Position numbers and translations under genes: made by a program. From contig VIIQ02000279.1 in assembly GCA_007449985.2 (NCBI GenBank), forward strand, positions 1 through 64,000: a stretch of 64,000 nt of DNA, given 5' to 3'. Origin of the DNA: Desmodesmus armatus (Eukaryota; Chlorophyta; Chlorophyceae; Sphaeropleales; Scenedesmaceae). A model generated the notes under the pieces. It worked only from the letters and a program-made list of their open reading frames with translations, had not been told where the DNA came from and made no database searches. Numbering within the stretch: position 1 is the first letter of the stretch; every line of letters begins with the position of its first letter. Positions 1-11,031 of the stretch are shown one piece after another.

Positions 1-228
1 TGCCTGTCTCATTCATGGAAAGTGCAGCATCCCCTTGGCGGCTGTTACAGGCATGCCTAGTGATGTGTATGCTAGCGTTGTGTGGCCCATTACTCAGCTG
101 CCATGGCTATCACTGCCCTGTTGTCACAGATGTAACACCTATCGTGACTGCCTGCCTGCCTATCCTCATGGCTGCCTGCCCTGCTGATCTGCACCCCCCC
201 CCCCCCCCTCCCTCCCGTGTAACCAGCA

Positions 229-296
229 GTGCCAACTTCAGCAAGGGCAGCCTAGGCACTCCCGTGCTGCGGCACCTCCTCACAGCCTGGCTGCTC
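229..296 (+). repeat. Upstream copy of the TIC236 exon start
   Basis: About 68 bases repeat the first bases of the exon beginning at 446, including the reading SANFSKGSLGTPVLRH. A C-run lies just upstream of both copies. This first copy runs into non-coding sequence after about 296, so it is probably an intronic relic of a tandem duplication about 217 bp long. Confidence 0.8.
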
Positions 297-445
297 AACC
301 CTCTCCACCACTCCTCACAGCCCCCCTCTTTCACAAAGTGCCCAGTGCCTGCCCACTGCTTTGTGGCTACCTATCTCACTCTTGTGCCCACTTGCCTGCC
401 CCCCCCCCCCCGCCCCCCGCCACCACACATCCACACACCACCAGG

Positions 446-3400
446 CAGTGCCAACTTCAGCAAGGGTAGCCTAGGCACTCCCGTGCTGCGGCACCCCCTC
501 ACAGCCCTCACAGGCAGCCTGGCAGTCGACGGTGACACCCTCGCAGTCAGCGGCCTAGAGCAAAGGTGGGGCCTAAGGGCACCCTAGCCATACGTGGCTC
601 CCTGCCCCTCATGCCAATGGCAACGGCACCAACACCACCGGCCGCAGCAGCAGCAGCAGCAGCAGCAGCGGTGGTGTGGATAGCCGGCTGCATGCGGTAG
701 CGTCTGGTGTGGAGCTACGTGCAAGGAATATGTACAGTGGGAGTCTGGATGCTGACTTGGATTTGAAAGGGAGTCTGGGGGCACCTGTGCTAGGGGGTAG
801 GGTGGTGTTCAGTAAGGGGACTGCGTTCCTGGTGCCGCCTGCTGGGGGTTCTTCAGGGGCTGATGCAGCAGCAGCAGCGCGGCGCCGGCCAACAGCAGCA
901 GCAGCAGTCAGGCGGAGCTGGTGCGGACGGCGTTTGCGGCACTGAAGGCGGGCAGGGCGCGGGCGGCGACGGCGACGGCGGCAGCGGCAACGGCGGCTGT
1001 GGACATGCGCGGAGGGGTGAGTGTGCGTGCTGGGGTGGTTGGGGTCATGATGGATGTGATGCTGGTTGCTCAGGAGAGGAGCGAGCAAGGGGCCAGACAT
1101 GGGCGGCGTTTTGGCAGCTGTCATGGCAGCATTGGAGGTGTGCGGTGAGTGAGTCTGCTGACACATGACTTGAATTTGTCAGATCACATGATTTTTATCA
1201 GAGTCACAGTTAAGGCTGCGAGGGTGTGGTGGGTTTGGGCGCTGTGTGTTGGTGTTGGGGCCTTCCAGAGTGGTTTGATCCAGGGACAGCTGCTTGACGA
1301 TAATTGTTATAGCCGTGATGCATCCGTCCTCGCCAACCCCAACCGTGTCGTGTCCCTGCTCCTTCACCTGCACACTGCCTCTTCCCTTCCCCGTGCCACT
1401 GCCCACTGTCCCATCACAGGTCTCCTCCCAGCTTCCCATGCTACTACCTGGCCAGCAGCTCATGCCTTCATGCCACAAGGCTCCAGCCAGCAGCAAGGTC
1501 AACAGGGCACCCCCTCATCCTCAGCAGCAGCAGCAGCAGCAGTAGGGGTGTAAACACCACCGGCAGCAGTGGCAGCAGTGGCAGCCCTACAGCAGCACCA
1601 GCCCCAGCCCTGCAGCTTTGTGGGCTAGAGCTTGTGTTGGGCCCCGAGCTGCGTGCCGTGTTTCCTGTCGTGCTCAATGTGGGTGTCTCAGGCAACCTCT
1701 TACTCTCCGGCAACCCGGCTCAGCCAAACGGGCTGCTACCCTTTGGGGTGATTCGGTTGGAGGTGGGGTACTGAACCTGGTGGCTACCCAGTTCAGGTTG
1801 GATCGGGACCACCCCAACACGATCACGTTCAGTCCAGAGGCTGGGTTGGATCCGCTGTTGGATGTGGCCCTCAGCAGCAGCGAGTTGCGGGCCTCCATTG
1901 CAGGTGAGCTTTGGCAGCTGAAGTCATGATGCCCTTTTGGGCTGAGAGCTGTGATGGAATGTGTGGTGCGGTCATGGGATGGGGTGTGCTATACTGGCCT
2001 GGTGAATGCCACCTGCTGCCACACATATCTCTGTTTTAGCACTGTTTCGGCTCTTTCAACAGTATGAAATAGATGATCGTGGCTGTGGAAACCACTGAAT
2101 CGTTGCCCAAAGACGCTTGATGGTTGCTGACAAGTTGCTGCCTATATTTCCAGGCCAAGCCAGTGCCTGGCAGGACCAGTACATCTTGCTCAGATCGTGT
2201 GATGTTTCCCAACATCCTATATTTGCAGGCCGAGCCAGTGCCTGGCAGGACCCCTGAGCCTCACAGCCTCCGGCCCGACGGCTGCAGCCGGCGGCGCAGC
2301 CGCCGCGGCGTTGTCGGCGGCGGCGGTGGTGTCGTGGGGGGTGGGGGCTCAGTGGGGAGTGTTGGGGGCGGTGAGGGGGCCTAGCTGGGGATGTGTTAGG
2401 CAGCCGGCGGTTGCCAGGGTGTTTGAAGGGAGGCTTGCGGAGGCTCTGTTGGCGGATGATGGCAGCCTGAGCTTGGCTACATTGGCGGGGAACACGCTGG
2501 GCAGTTTACTGCCGAAGTTGGAGACACAGGGGCAGCTGGGCAAGGCCAGGTGGGTGTGGTGTTATTGTTGGGGGAGGGTGAGAGGTTTTTTTTGGGGGGG
2601 GCTGCAGTGCAGGCGGATTGTTGGCACTGGCAATGTCAGGGTGTAAGGCACACCATGGGTTCTGCAACAGCAGTATGTGTGTGCGCTGCTAGGTGGAGGG
2701 GCAGGTGTGAACTGGCCCCCTGTCCTAGCAGTGCACTGATGCACTGTTGTTGCTGCTGATGCGGAGCTCAAGTTGTGCCTTCAAGTCAAAGTTGTGGCTG
2801 TCAAAATTGTGGCTGCTTGCATGCATTCTAGGCTGTCTGGTGTTCCACGGTAGTCCAGTCCAGCATTGTTGCTTGACGGGGCTTTGCCTGCGCAGCTAAT
2901 CAGCACATAAGCACATCATAATGCAGACATGCTGATGCTACTACCGCTGCTACCCTGCTGCTGCTGCTGCCGCTCACCTTGTGACTGCCGCCTTGCCAGG
3001 TGGCGGTTGGTGTCAGCAGCTTCCCTGCCCAGCCTGCTAATGAGCATAGACCCCCAGGCCAGCGGCCGCAACGGCAGGGGGGCATCCACAGCCTCAGATG
3101 CTGGGCCAAGGCTGCTGCGTAGCCTGGTGAGCGGGGAGGGTGGTCGAAGAGGGGGGGACAGTGGCCACTGGTGGGAAGGCTTGATGGCATATGCAGGCAG
3201 GTTTCAGGGCAGCAGCAAGAGCCTGAGGTGGGTGTGGGTGGGTGGTTTTTTTTTGGGAGGGGGGGGCAAGTGGCTGGAGCAGTAGATGAAGCCACACACT
3301 GCTGCACTGGACGAGGCTCTTGTGTGCAGCAGCATTCTACACAATGGATGTTTTTTTCTGATGTTGTGATAGGCGCTGACCTCATTGGTGTGCTGCGTGT

Positions 3401-4638
3401 GCTGTACACCTCCGGCGTTCTGCCCACTTTGCTCTCTCTTTCCTTCTCCTACCCACTCATCAACCCCCCCCCCCCCCCCCCCCCCCCCCGCGCAGGCCCT
3501 GGCCCTGATGTAGAGGTCGGTCTAACTTAGACCGACTGCTTGAAGCATGAGTCTGGTTGCCAGCGCCAGCCAAAGCGTGACCTTGGACCTTTGCAAGTGC
3601 TCACTCAAAGACTCACCCCCCCCCCCCCCCCCTCTTTCATATTTGTGCAGGCCCTGGGCACTGATGTGGAGGTTGCTCTCGGCAAGAGCCTGGTTGCCGC
3701 CTTGAGCCACAACATGCCAGCCTCTGCCAGTGAGGCAGGGGAGGCGGGCATGGAGGTGAAGCTCAGCCTCCGCCCACCCGCACACCAAACCACTCACTCA
3801 CTCACTCACTCACTCACTCACTCACTCACTCACTCACTCACTCACTCACTCACTCACTCACTCACTCACTCCCTGGTTCACCCCTCACCTGCCCACCCAC
3901 TGACTTACCCCCCCCCCCCTCCCACCCCCACCTTCCCCTGCCTACCAATTTTCAGGCCCTGGGCACTGAGGTTGAGGTTGCTCTAGGCAAGAGCCTGGTT
4001 GCCGCCCTGAGCCACAACATGCCAGCTTCTGCCAGCGAGGCGGGGGAGGCCGGCATGGAGGTGAAGCTCAGCCTCCACCTACATTCACTCACCGATCCAA
4101 CCACTCACTCACTCACTCGCTTGCCTGCCCGCCGACTCAATCATGCCCCTCCCCCCTCCCCACACCGCTGCCCACCAATTTACAGGCCCTAGGCACTGAG
4201 GTGGAGGTGGCACTAGGCAAGAGTTAAGTTGCCGCTCTCAGCCACAACATGCCAGCCTCTGCCAGTGAGGCAGGGGAGGCGGGCATGGAGGTGAAGCTAA
4301 GCCTCCGCCCGCCCTCACTCACCAAATTACCCGCTCACTCGCTTGCTTTCCTGCCCACCCACTGACTCTCTATCCCACTTATCCCCCCCCCCCCCAAATC
4401 CCCGCAGGCCCTGGGCACTGAGGTGGAGGTTGCTCTAGGCAAGAGCCTGGTTGCCGCCCTGAGCCACAACATGCCAGCTTCTGCCAGTGAGGCTGGTGAA
4501 GCGGGCATGGAGGTCAAGCTCAGCCTGGCCATCACCCGGCAGCTGCGGCTGCTGATGCAGCAGCGGGGGCTAAGGCTGGCGCCGCTGGTGCTGCTGCAGT
4601 TCAGCAGCGAGGGTATCCCAGGGGCTGTGCAGCAGTGA
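446..4638 (+). CDS. TIC236: TIC236, C-terminal part (TamB/DUF490 family plastid envelope protein)
   Basis: This is the 3' end of a gene that starts outside the window. TIC236 links the outer and inner chloroplast envelope translocons and belongs to the bacterial TamB family. Recognisable blocks in order are ARNMYSGSLDADLDLKGSLG (about 715-775), LGPELRAVFPVVLNVGVSG (about 1638-1695), LNLVATQFRLDRDHP (about 1770-1815), RASAWQD (about 2228-2252), LLPKLETQGQLGKAR (to 2549), WRLVSAASLPSLL, and the terminal LGTEVEVALGKSLVAALSHN. Exons I can place are 446-1016, about 1566-1903, about 2228-2549, 3000-3126 and 4408-4638. The last two join in phase and end at TGA 4636-4638. The 5' boundary of the second exon is unresolved. 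Frame is kept only if single bases are added near 568 (GGGG), about 610, before 900, at about 1765 (GGGG) and at about 2255 (CCCC). The gene is therefore either damaged or the sequence has homopolymer undercalls. The family identity is secure. Confidence 0.86.
2147..2261 (+). repeat. Tandem duplicate of a TIC236 3' splice site and exon start
   Basis: The segment around 2147-2187 (CTATATTTCCAGGCC... through the GCCTGGCAGGACC motif) is repeated at about 2221-2261 with CTATATTTGCAGGCC. Both contain an AG acceptor and the RASAWQD-type coding start, 74 bp apart. The downstream copy continues into conserved coding sequence, so it is the likely working acceptor. Confidence 0.75.
3464..3489 (+). repeat. 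Poly-C tract (26 C)
   Basis: An uninterrupted run of 26 C lies just before the decayed acceptor at 3495, where a polypyrimidine tract belongs. Comparable C-runs precede many acceptors in the window (3618-3632, 4384-4395, 24724-24736, 25324-25337, 47652-47665). Confidence 0.9.
3496..4305 (+). repeat. Array of four upstream copies of the TIC236 terminal exon
   Basis: AG acceptors at 3495, 3650, 3955 and 4185 each precede a copy of the terminal exon that truly begins at 4408. The copy at 3496 is badly decayed (in-frame TAG). The copies at 3651 and 3956 are open through ALGTDVEVALGKSLVAALSH and AGEAGMEVKLSL. The copy at 4186 carries an in-frame TAA at 4225-4227. The copies lie 155, 305, 230 and 222 bp apart and are separated by C-runs and an ACTC microsatellite. 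Copies two to four have GTGAAG where the final exon has GTCAAG, so each could act as a 35-codon, phase-0 cassette. Whether they are spliced in cannot be told from the sequence. Confidence 0.85.
3791..3869 (+). repeat. (ACTC)n microsatellite
   Basis: About 20 perfect ACTC units lie in the intron between two copies of the TIC236 terminal exon. A shorter ACTC run at about 4102-4118 sits in the equivalent place of the next unit, so the microsatellite was probably part of the duplicated segment and then expanded. Confidence 0.9.
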
Positions 4639-6211
4639 GGGGACATGGGGTTGATTGTGTTTGTGTGTAGGGGGGGGGGGGCGTGGATACTTCCACCGCC
4701 GCGTTGTACTCTGTAGAGGGGGAGGGGGGGCGGTGCGGAGGATGGGGTCAGGTGCAGCATAAAATGAGGGGTTTAGCAGGCTGGGGCCGAGAATTTTGGG
4801 CGGGCTTTGAGGTGCGTGCTGCACTGGGGTTGTGTGGGTGCGGTGAGGCAGCAATAGCCTGTGTATACTGAGCAGCTGGTGCCCACACATACGGCGCTGC
4901 TCATGCCAGGCTGTCCGCCTTTTGGCTAGTTTCTGCAGGAAACCTTTGGTTTGTCAGGCTAGTCTGTGCATTGGTTGCACACGGGTCTGCATCGGTGTGC
5001 TGGCTGCACGCAGTGTCGGTAGCAGTAGGCTCCAGCAGAGGCAGGGCAGGATTTTGCCACACAAGCAAAGCGGCTTGTGGTCCCGCAGTTGGTTGTGTGT
5101 TTGTGGCCGCCTGTTGATTGTCACTGACAGTGTCAGGCTTCCTGTCTGTGTGTCAGAGTGCATGCAGAGTGTTGTTGGCGCAGCTGCAGCTAGTGCACCT
5201 GCTAGCCGGCACCCAATTGAGCAGGAGCAGTGCTTTACGTGCCATGCTGTGGCAGCACCTGGCAACCGGTAGAGTGTGTGGTGTCACTGGTGTGTGGTGT
5301 GTGCTGACAGCCTTGAAAGCTTGTGTCAGGATGACATTACTGGCTGGTTTCTTGACATGGGTACTGATCAGCTGCTGGCGACTCCTGCAATGCCTAGTGC
5401 AGCTGCCCTTGCAGTATACAGCAGGAGGCTGGCATTGGCTGTCAGGAATGCCATCTTTGTTGATCGGCTGGACGGATTTTGCACTCGGTTCGAGTGGCCA
5501 CACTGGCCAGCCCTGGCATTCGAGTCCACCAGGCATGCCGTGAAGTACGTGGTGATGTGCTCTGCTCCAGGCCGCTGGGAGATGGCTGCATGGGCCCCAA
5601 CTTCACAAGCATCTCAATTAGAGCAATGTAAAACGCTGGCGCTTCCTGCAGACTGCGTGTCCCGCCGTTGTGTGGTAGTGGGGGGGGGGGGAGGCTGGGT
5701 GACGGGTGGAGAGTTTTTCTGTTTGCAATACCAGGTGACCAAGTGCCTCCTTGACTGGGTCCTGGCGATCCGCCTCACCGCCCTCCCACTTGCAGGTTGG
5801 GCACCAGGTTGGGCACAGTACCTGTCCTCAGGTCAACTTGTGTCACATGCCGGCACACAGACCACCTGCAATGCACGCAACAGCCACACAAAGACCACAT
5901 TCAAGAATATCGCGACCGCGGTGGAAGCTGTCCAACGCTGCAAATCTCGAGTTCAGATCACTGCTGTCCCGGACTGTTCTTCATCCCCTTCATCCAAACG
6001 CCCATTTACTCACGCAGTCCTTACTCAACATCAAGCACGTTCGTTCTTATCACTAGCCTGGGTGCTGTCTAGTGGTGGCCTCTCAACAGCAGCAGCAGCA
6101 GCCTGCATGGCTTGGTCGCTTCTGCAGGCGCACTCAGAGCAGATACAAACCCCGCAGCAAAGCCAAACGTCATAGTAGTACGTAGGAGTGCTAGCACGGG
6201 CAGCAGCAGGC
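4639..6211. other. Intergenic: TIC236 3' UTR and PRL1 upstream region
   Basis: No conserved coding sequence is visible. A 300-codon open frame at 5276-6175 has no recognisable domain, is rich in Cys and Trp and looks like chance. TGTAA at 5627-5631, the usual green-algal polyadenylation signal, is a possible end for the TIC236 transcript. A CAG-rich stretch and the PRL1 leader occupy about 6080-6211. Confidence 0.5.
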
Positions 6212-9200
6212 ATGGCTGCAGCTGATATACCCATAGAAGGGAAGACAGTGAAGGCGTTGACAGTCCTCAGTGTCAAGCGCACATATGACCTGTTTGCCGG
6301 CAACCGTTCTGCTGCCATCCCCCTGGACGAGGAGAGGTGAGCAAACTCTCGAGCACTGCTGCAGTCACACCCGCAGCAGCAACGCACTGCTCAACCACTC
6401 CGCATCATCAACCTCACCAGCAGCACCATGGGCAGGACATCCGGTTGGTTGGTGGATGATCCTTCTGCTGTTGCTGTTGTACTGGCCCACAGCCAACGTA
6501 TCAAGCTCGCCTGCAAGATCAAGGATGAGTATGCAGCAGCACAGCACTTCAGCGCGGAGCAGGCAGCAGCACGGGGGCAGCAAGCAGCTGCTGCAGGAGC
6601 AGCAGCAGTACCAGCAGGGCCTGCAGCAGGGCCGGCAAAGCCTGAATCCAGGAGCAGCACTGCCAAGCTGATCGAACAGATCCCAGTGGTGCCTAGGTGA
6701 GAGCATCAGACCCCTAAATGCATCCATGTCGGTATCTATAAGATGCAAGAGCAGGAGAGGTTGAGGAGGGCTGAACTGGGAAGGGGGGGGGGGGGGGGGA
6801 CTGCTACAGACACAGACAGGCACAGTCGTAGCAGCGACAGCGTGGACGTCGCAGAAGCAGCTCGCTCCTGTCGATTCCATCCATGCGTGCAACTGCCTCC
6901 GTGCACGCTGCCAGCCGTGCTGTGTACATCCCCACATCCCAACAGTAGCTGCATCAGCACAGCGTCAGCACACGCTGCATGACAGCAGCAATCAAGTATG
7001 CCCTCTGCAACCCACATCTTGGCTGTCAAAGTCACCCCTTATCACCCCATTTCTCACACCCACCCTCACACATCCCACAGGTTGACAGCAGCAGCAGGCC
7101 CAGGCAGCAAAGCCAGTGAAGGGGCCCTCATAGCCTACACGCCAGGCCAGGGACCAGCAGCAGCAGCAGCAGCGCCGGCGGTGTGGCGGCCGCGCAGCAG
7201 CAGAAGGCCATCATGGCTGTTATCAATGACAAGGGCAAGGGCAGTGCTGCAGTGTCAAGGCGGCTGGCATCCAAGTGGCCCAAGCCGGTGTGGCACCCAC
7301 CATGGAAGTGCTACAGGGTCATCAGCGGACACCTGGGGTGAGAGGGGAGGGGGGGGAGGGGCTGGTTGGTTGGCTGGCCGCCTGGCTGTTTGGTGGTGGC
7401 GGCTTGTGGTCGACAAGAGCGGGGAGGGGGGCTGGAAGGGCTACAGGGTCATCAACGACAGGGTCATCAGCGGAAACTTGGGGTGAGCAAGGGAAGGGGG
7501 GGCTGGTTGGTCGGCTGGCTGGCTGTCTGTTGGCAGCGGTTTGTGGTTGGCAGCGAGAGTTTGTGGCCGGCAGGCTGGCGGGAGGGGGGGACAGGGTCAT
7601 CAGGGGACACTTGGGGTAAGCGAAAGGGAAGGGGGGCAGGGGGGGGGGGGTCCATGCTAGTTTGGAGAGCTTGTGGACCCTGCTTGACACCGTGTAGGGT
7701 TTAGGGTTTAGATCCTGAACTGGTGGCCACCGTGACAGCTGCGCTGTTACAGCTGCCCTTGCCTCGTGCACGCTGCGGCTGCTGTTGTACAGTGACCACT
7801 GCTTCTACTGCGCTAGCTACAAACCACTCAAACCCTACCCTCTGTTGTTGCTGCTGCTGTCGACTGGTGCCCGCAGGTGGGTGCGCAGCATTGCGTTTGA
7901 CCCCAGCAATGAGTGGTTCTGCACGGGCAGCAGTGACCGCACCATCAAATTGTGGGAGACAGGCACTGGCCAGCTGAAGCTGACACTCACAGGACACATT
8001 GAGCAGGTGATTTCTAACCATGGTACTGCCTGTACCCTGAAACAGGAACAGCAGCGGTACAGCAGCAGTAATTTGAGAGAGAGTAGTGGCAGTGCTTGGC
8101 ATTGTGGCACAAGAACATCGAGTGACGAGGTGGATGCACACGATATCAAGGTGGTTCGCGGGACATGTGCGTAGTTGGGCCCGCACATGGCATCTGGCTA
8201 GTGTGGAAGGGGGGTTCATGTCTCCAACGGTTGTACTGTACTTTGTATGGTGTCATCATGCAGGTGACTGGTCTGGCTGTGAGCAGCCGCCACCCCTACA
8301 TGTTCAGCTGCAGCCTGGACAAGGAGGTCAAGTGCTGGGACCTAGAGCACAACAAGGTGAGGATGTGTGTGTGTGGGGGGGGGGGGGGCTTCAGTTTGGG
8401 GAAGGCCCTTGGGCGGCTACTTAAGCGCGTTTGTGTTGATACGACTTTGGGGAAGGCCCTTGGGCGGCGCGTTTGTGTTGATACGACTACAGATTATGGT
8501 GCATCGGTTACATGTTTGGCAACCTGCGTTATATGTTTTGCTACCTGCGGGATTTTGTGTTGCAAAGTCATCCACTCAGTCAGTCACCCACGCACGCACT
8601 CTCTCACGCCGCAGGTCATCCGCAACTACCACGGGCACCTGTCTGGCGTGTACTGCCTGGCGCTGCACCCCACCCTGGACCTGATCATGACTGGTGGACG
8701 TGACTCAACATGCCGTGTGTGGGACATGCGCACAAAGCTGCAGGCAAGTCACGGGTCTTTTAAGGGTGTTGGTAGTTGTGTGCTGGGTGGGAATCATGAG
8801 GGCTCATCTGTTTTGCTTAGGATCTAGCAAGTGACATGCGCACAGAGCTGCATGTCAGTTACTGGTCTCATATGGTTGTCAGTAGCTGTGCGCTTTGCAT
8901 GCTGGGTCAAATATGGGACTAAGGCACTGGCAGGCTTGTCTGCTGGGTCTCAGGAGGAACATGCGCACAAAGCTGCATGTGAACCACGGGTGTCAGTTGT
9001 GTCTCTCTACCTTGCCGCACTTTGACTCAGTCGCCATTCTCAATCATCTGCAGGCCATTTGCCCCTGTTGACTACTGCTTATACGTACACATCGACGCCG
9101 TTGTGTGTGTACCCTGTGCAGGTGTTTGCACTGAGTGGTCACACCAACACGGTGGCGAGTGTCATCACACAGCCAACAGACCCACAGGTGGGTAACAAGG

Positions 9201-11031
9201 GGCTGGTGGCTGCACAGTTTGCACACGCCTAGTGTGTGGCGGATGGGTTTGACAGCAATGGCGAAACTGTCAGCCACAACCTGCATTCACTGCTAACCAC
9301 AGCCGTACAGCCGCACTCAAGTGTAGGCCTGCCCTTCTGCCAACAGCCCCCGCCCACCCTCTTCTGTCTGGAATGTGATTAGTGCAGGACATGCGTTGGT
9401 GGACAGGTGAGGATGTTTTCCATGCATCCTGCCTTTCTGGCCGTTGCAGGTGATTGCTGGCAGCCACCCGTACAGGATATGTGGCTTGCTTGGCTGCCTG
9501 CATGGCGTGTGTGCATGAAAGACGATTGCACTGGCACCCACTCAGCACATGTGACTGCCACGTGTCAACTGCTGCCCTCCTGATTTTTGCAGGTGATCAC
9601 TGGCAGCCACGACACCACCATCAGGCTGTGGGACCTGCGCAAGGGTGCCACCATGGCCACGCTCACACAGCACAAGAAAAGTGTGAGGGCACTGGTGGCA
9701 CACCCCACTGAGCACACCTTCGCATCTGCAGGAGCAGACAACATCAAGAAGTTCAAGCTGCCTAACGTGAGCGCAGTGATAGAGCTCTGGGAGGCTTCAT
9801 GTGGTGTTTGTGCCAACGGTCTGATGGCATGCTCGTGTGGGATTGCAAGGGGGGGGGAGTCCTGATGCTACACTTGCAGGAGCAGACAACATCAAGAAGT
9901 TCAAGCTGCCAATCGTGAGCCGTGCAGCCTGCAAATGGTCTATTCAGGGGCTGTGCATGTGCACAAGGGGTTCCGAGAGGTTTCATGTGGTTTGTGTGTT
10001 AAGTCAACACGGTGTTACGACCTGCTCGTGTGGGGGGTTGCAAGGGGAGGAAGGGGGTCTGATGCTACAGCTGCAGCGCACAGAAGTTTCCAGGCTAGGA
10101 CAGGTACAGCACACCTACACAAGTGACAGTTGTAGTTGTGTATGTGTGCAGCTTTTCTGTGCTGACTCGTGGCCGACCTACCCACATTTTGTTGATAGCA
10201 AGCGCTGCAGCAGCATGCAAGCTGTTGACGCCACCTCTGAAATTGTGCCATGCTGTTCTGTGGTGTGCTGTGCTGTGGTGTGCCGTGCTGCTGCGTGTGT
10301 GTCCTGCAGGGTGGCTTCCTGCACAACATGCTGCAGCAGCAGCGCGCCATTGTCAACTGCATGGCGGTCAACGAGGATGGTGTGTGTGCCAGCGGGGGCG
10401 ACAACGGGTCTCTGTGGATGTGGGACTGGCGCAGCGGCAACAGCTTCCAGCAACAGGACAGCATTGTGCAACCGGGCAGCTTGGATAGCGAGGCTGGGAT
10501 ATACTCCATGTCTTACGACATGAGCGGCAGCAGGTGCGTGTAGGGACCCTGGGGTGCAACTGAGCTTTCGCCCCCGCGGCGGCGGGGGGGGGGGGGGGGG
10601 CTGCTAGCACAGTGGGAAAGGAATGGGTTTGATGTACTGCTGCTATTCAGGTTGGGCATGGTCGTGGATGAGGTTTGCTGGCCATAGTGGCCATGCATGA
10701 ACTAAACCAAAAACCTCAACCATTGCAGTGCCAGGGACAGCCATGGGGACTGCCAGTGTATGACTGTCAGAGCCCTGCACACTTGGCAGAGGGATGGACA
10801 GCGTGTTCCTGACACATGCCAGTCTTGGCAGTCTCATGCCTATCAGTAAGGGGGTTAAGGTCAGCTGTGCGTGTAGGAGTTGAGGTGTGCCTTTGTTTGC
10901 GGTGTACATCGCGCAGGCTGGTGACGTGTGAGGCTGACAAGACGATCAAGATGTGGCGTGAGGACCCCAACGCCACTGAGGACACACACCCAGTCAACTT
11001 CAAGCCACCCAAGGACATCAAGAGGTTCTGA
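6212..11031 (+). CDS. PRL1: PRL1/PLRG1, WD40 subunit of the spliceosomal NineTeen-associated complex
   Basis: PRL1 (PLRG1, yeast Prp46) is a nuclear WD40 protein of the NTC/Prp19 complex that is needed for spliceosome activation. Exons are 6212-6336, 6493-6696, 7081-7337, 7877-8006, 8264-8356, 8615-8743, 9122-9187, 9593-9766, 10310-10533 and 10917-11031, giving about 505 aa. The N-terminal family block [20 protein letters not shown] is followed by [11 protein letters not shown], then seven WD repeats starting at [18 protein letters not shown] and including [20 protein letters not shown] and [18 protein letters not shown]. The C-terminus is [14 protein letters not shown]. Splice phases agree throughout except in exon 3, where one base must be added near the GGGACCAGCAG stretch (about 7151). 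The sixth intron has a GC donor (GCAAGT at 8744). Several introns contain copies of exon edges. Confidence 0.96.
7312..7620 (+). repeat. Three copies of the PRL1 exon 3 3' edge with 5' splice site
   Basis: TACAGGGTCATCAGCGGACACCTGG with its GTGAGA donor (true exon end 7337) recurs at about 7441-7490 (donor GTGAGC) and about 7590-7620 (donor GTAAGC). Each copy is followed by similar intronic sequence with GGTTGG repeats and a G-run. The middle copy itself carries a small internal duplication of CAGGGTCATCA. Confidence 0.8.
7695..7710 (+). repeat. Short interstitial telomere-like repeat
   Basis: Two and a fraction units of plant-type TTTAGGG occur inside a PRL1 intron. Too short to suggest a telomere; it could be chance or a trace of break repair. 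Confidence 0.6.
8395..8489 (+). repeat. Direct repeat in PRL1 intron 5
   Basis: A segment of roughly 45-50 bases, beginning TTTGGGGAAGGCCCTTGGGC and ending GTGTTGATACGACT, occurs at 8395-8447 and again at 8445-8489. The second copy lacks a few bases in the middle. It lies 3' of a 13-base G-run near the 5' splice site. Confidence 0.8.
8726..8990 (+). repeat. Decayed copies of the PRL1 exon 6 3' edge
   Basis: The exon end GACATGCGCACAAAGCTGCAG (true end 8743, followed by the GC donor) is echoed at about 8833 (GACATGCGCACAGAGCTGCAT) and about 8957 (ACATGCGCACAAAGCTGCAT). Flanking intron sequence is partly conserved (GTTACTGGTC, ACCACGGGTG). In both echoes the donor is lost, so only the GC donor copy looks functional. 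Confidence 0.7.
9447..9470 (+). repeat. Truncated copy of the PRL1 exon 8 acceptor
   Basis: CGTTGCAGGTGATTGCTGGC at about 9443-9464 resembles the true acceptor and exon start TTTTGCAGGTGATCACTGGC at about 9586-9607. The reading VIAGSH versus VITGSH is lost after about eight codons, so this is a decoy acceptor. Confidence 0.65.
9729..10040 (+). repeat. Tandem duplication of the PRL1 exon 8 3' edge and intron start
   Basis: GCAGGAGCAGACAACATCAAGAAG through the AACGTGAGC donor (exon end 9766) recurs at about 9878-9920 with AATCGTGAGC. The following intron parts share CTTCATGTGG/TTTCATGTGG, GCTCGTGTGGG and a G-run before a CTGATGCTACA motif. The second copy keeps a plausible donor. Confidence 0.75.

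Noticed and set aside
5276..6175. Open frame of about 300 codons between TIC236 and PRL1
   Set aside because: No domain, unusual composition, overlaps the PRL1 leader, and no counterpart to its sequence among the recognised genes. Treated as chance.
7695..7710. Interstitial telomere repeat as evidence of a chromosome end or fusion
   Set aside because: Only two to three TTTAGGG units inside a PRL1 intron; too short.
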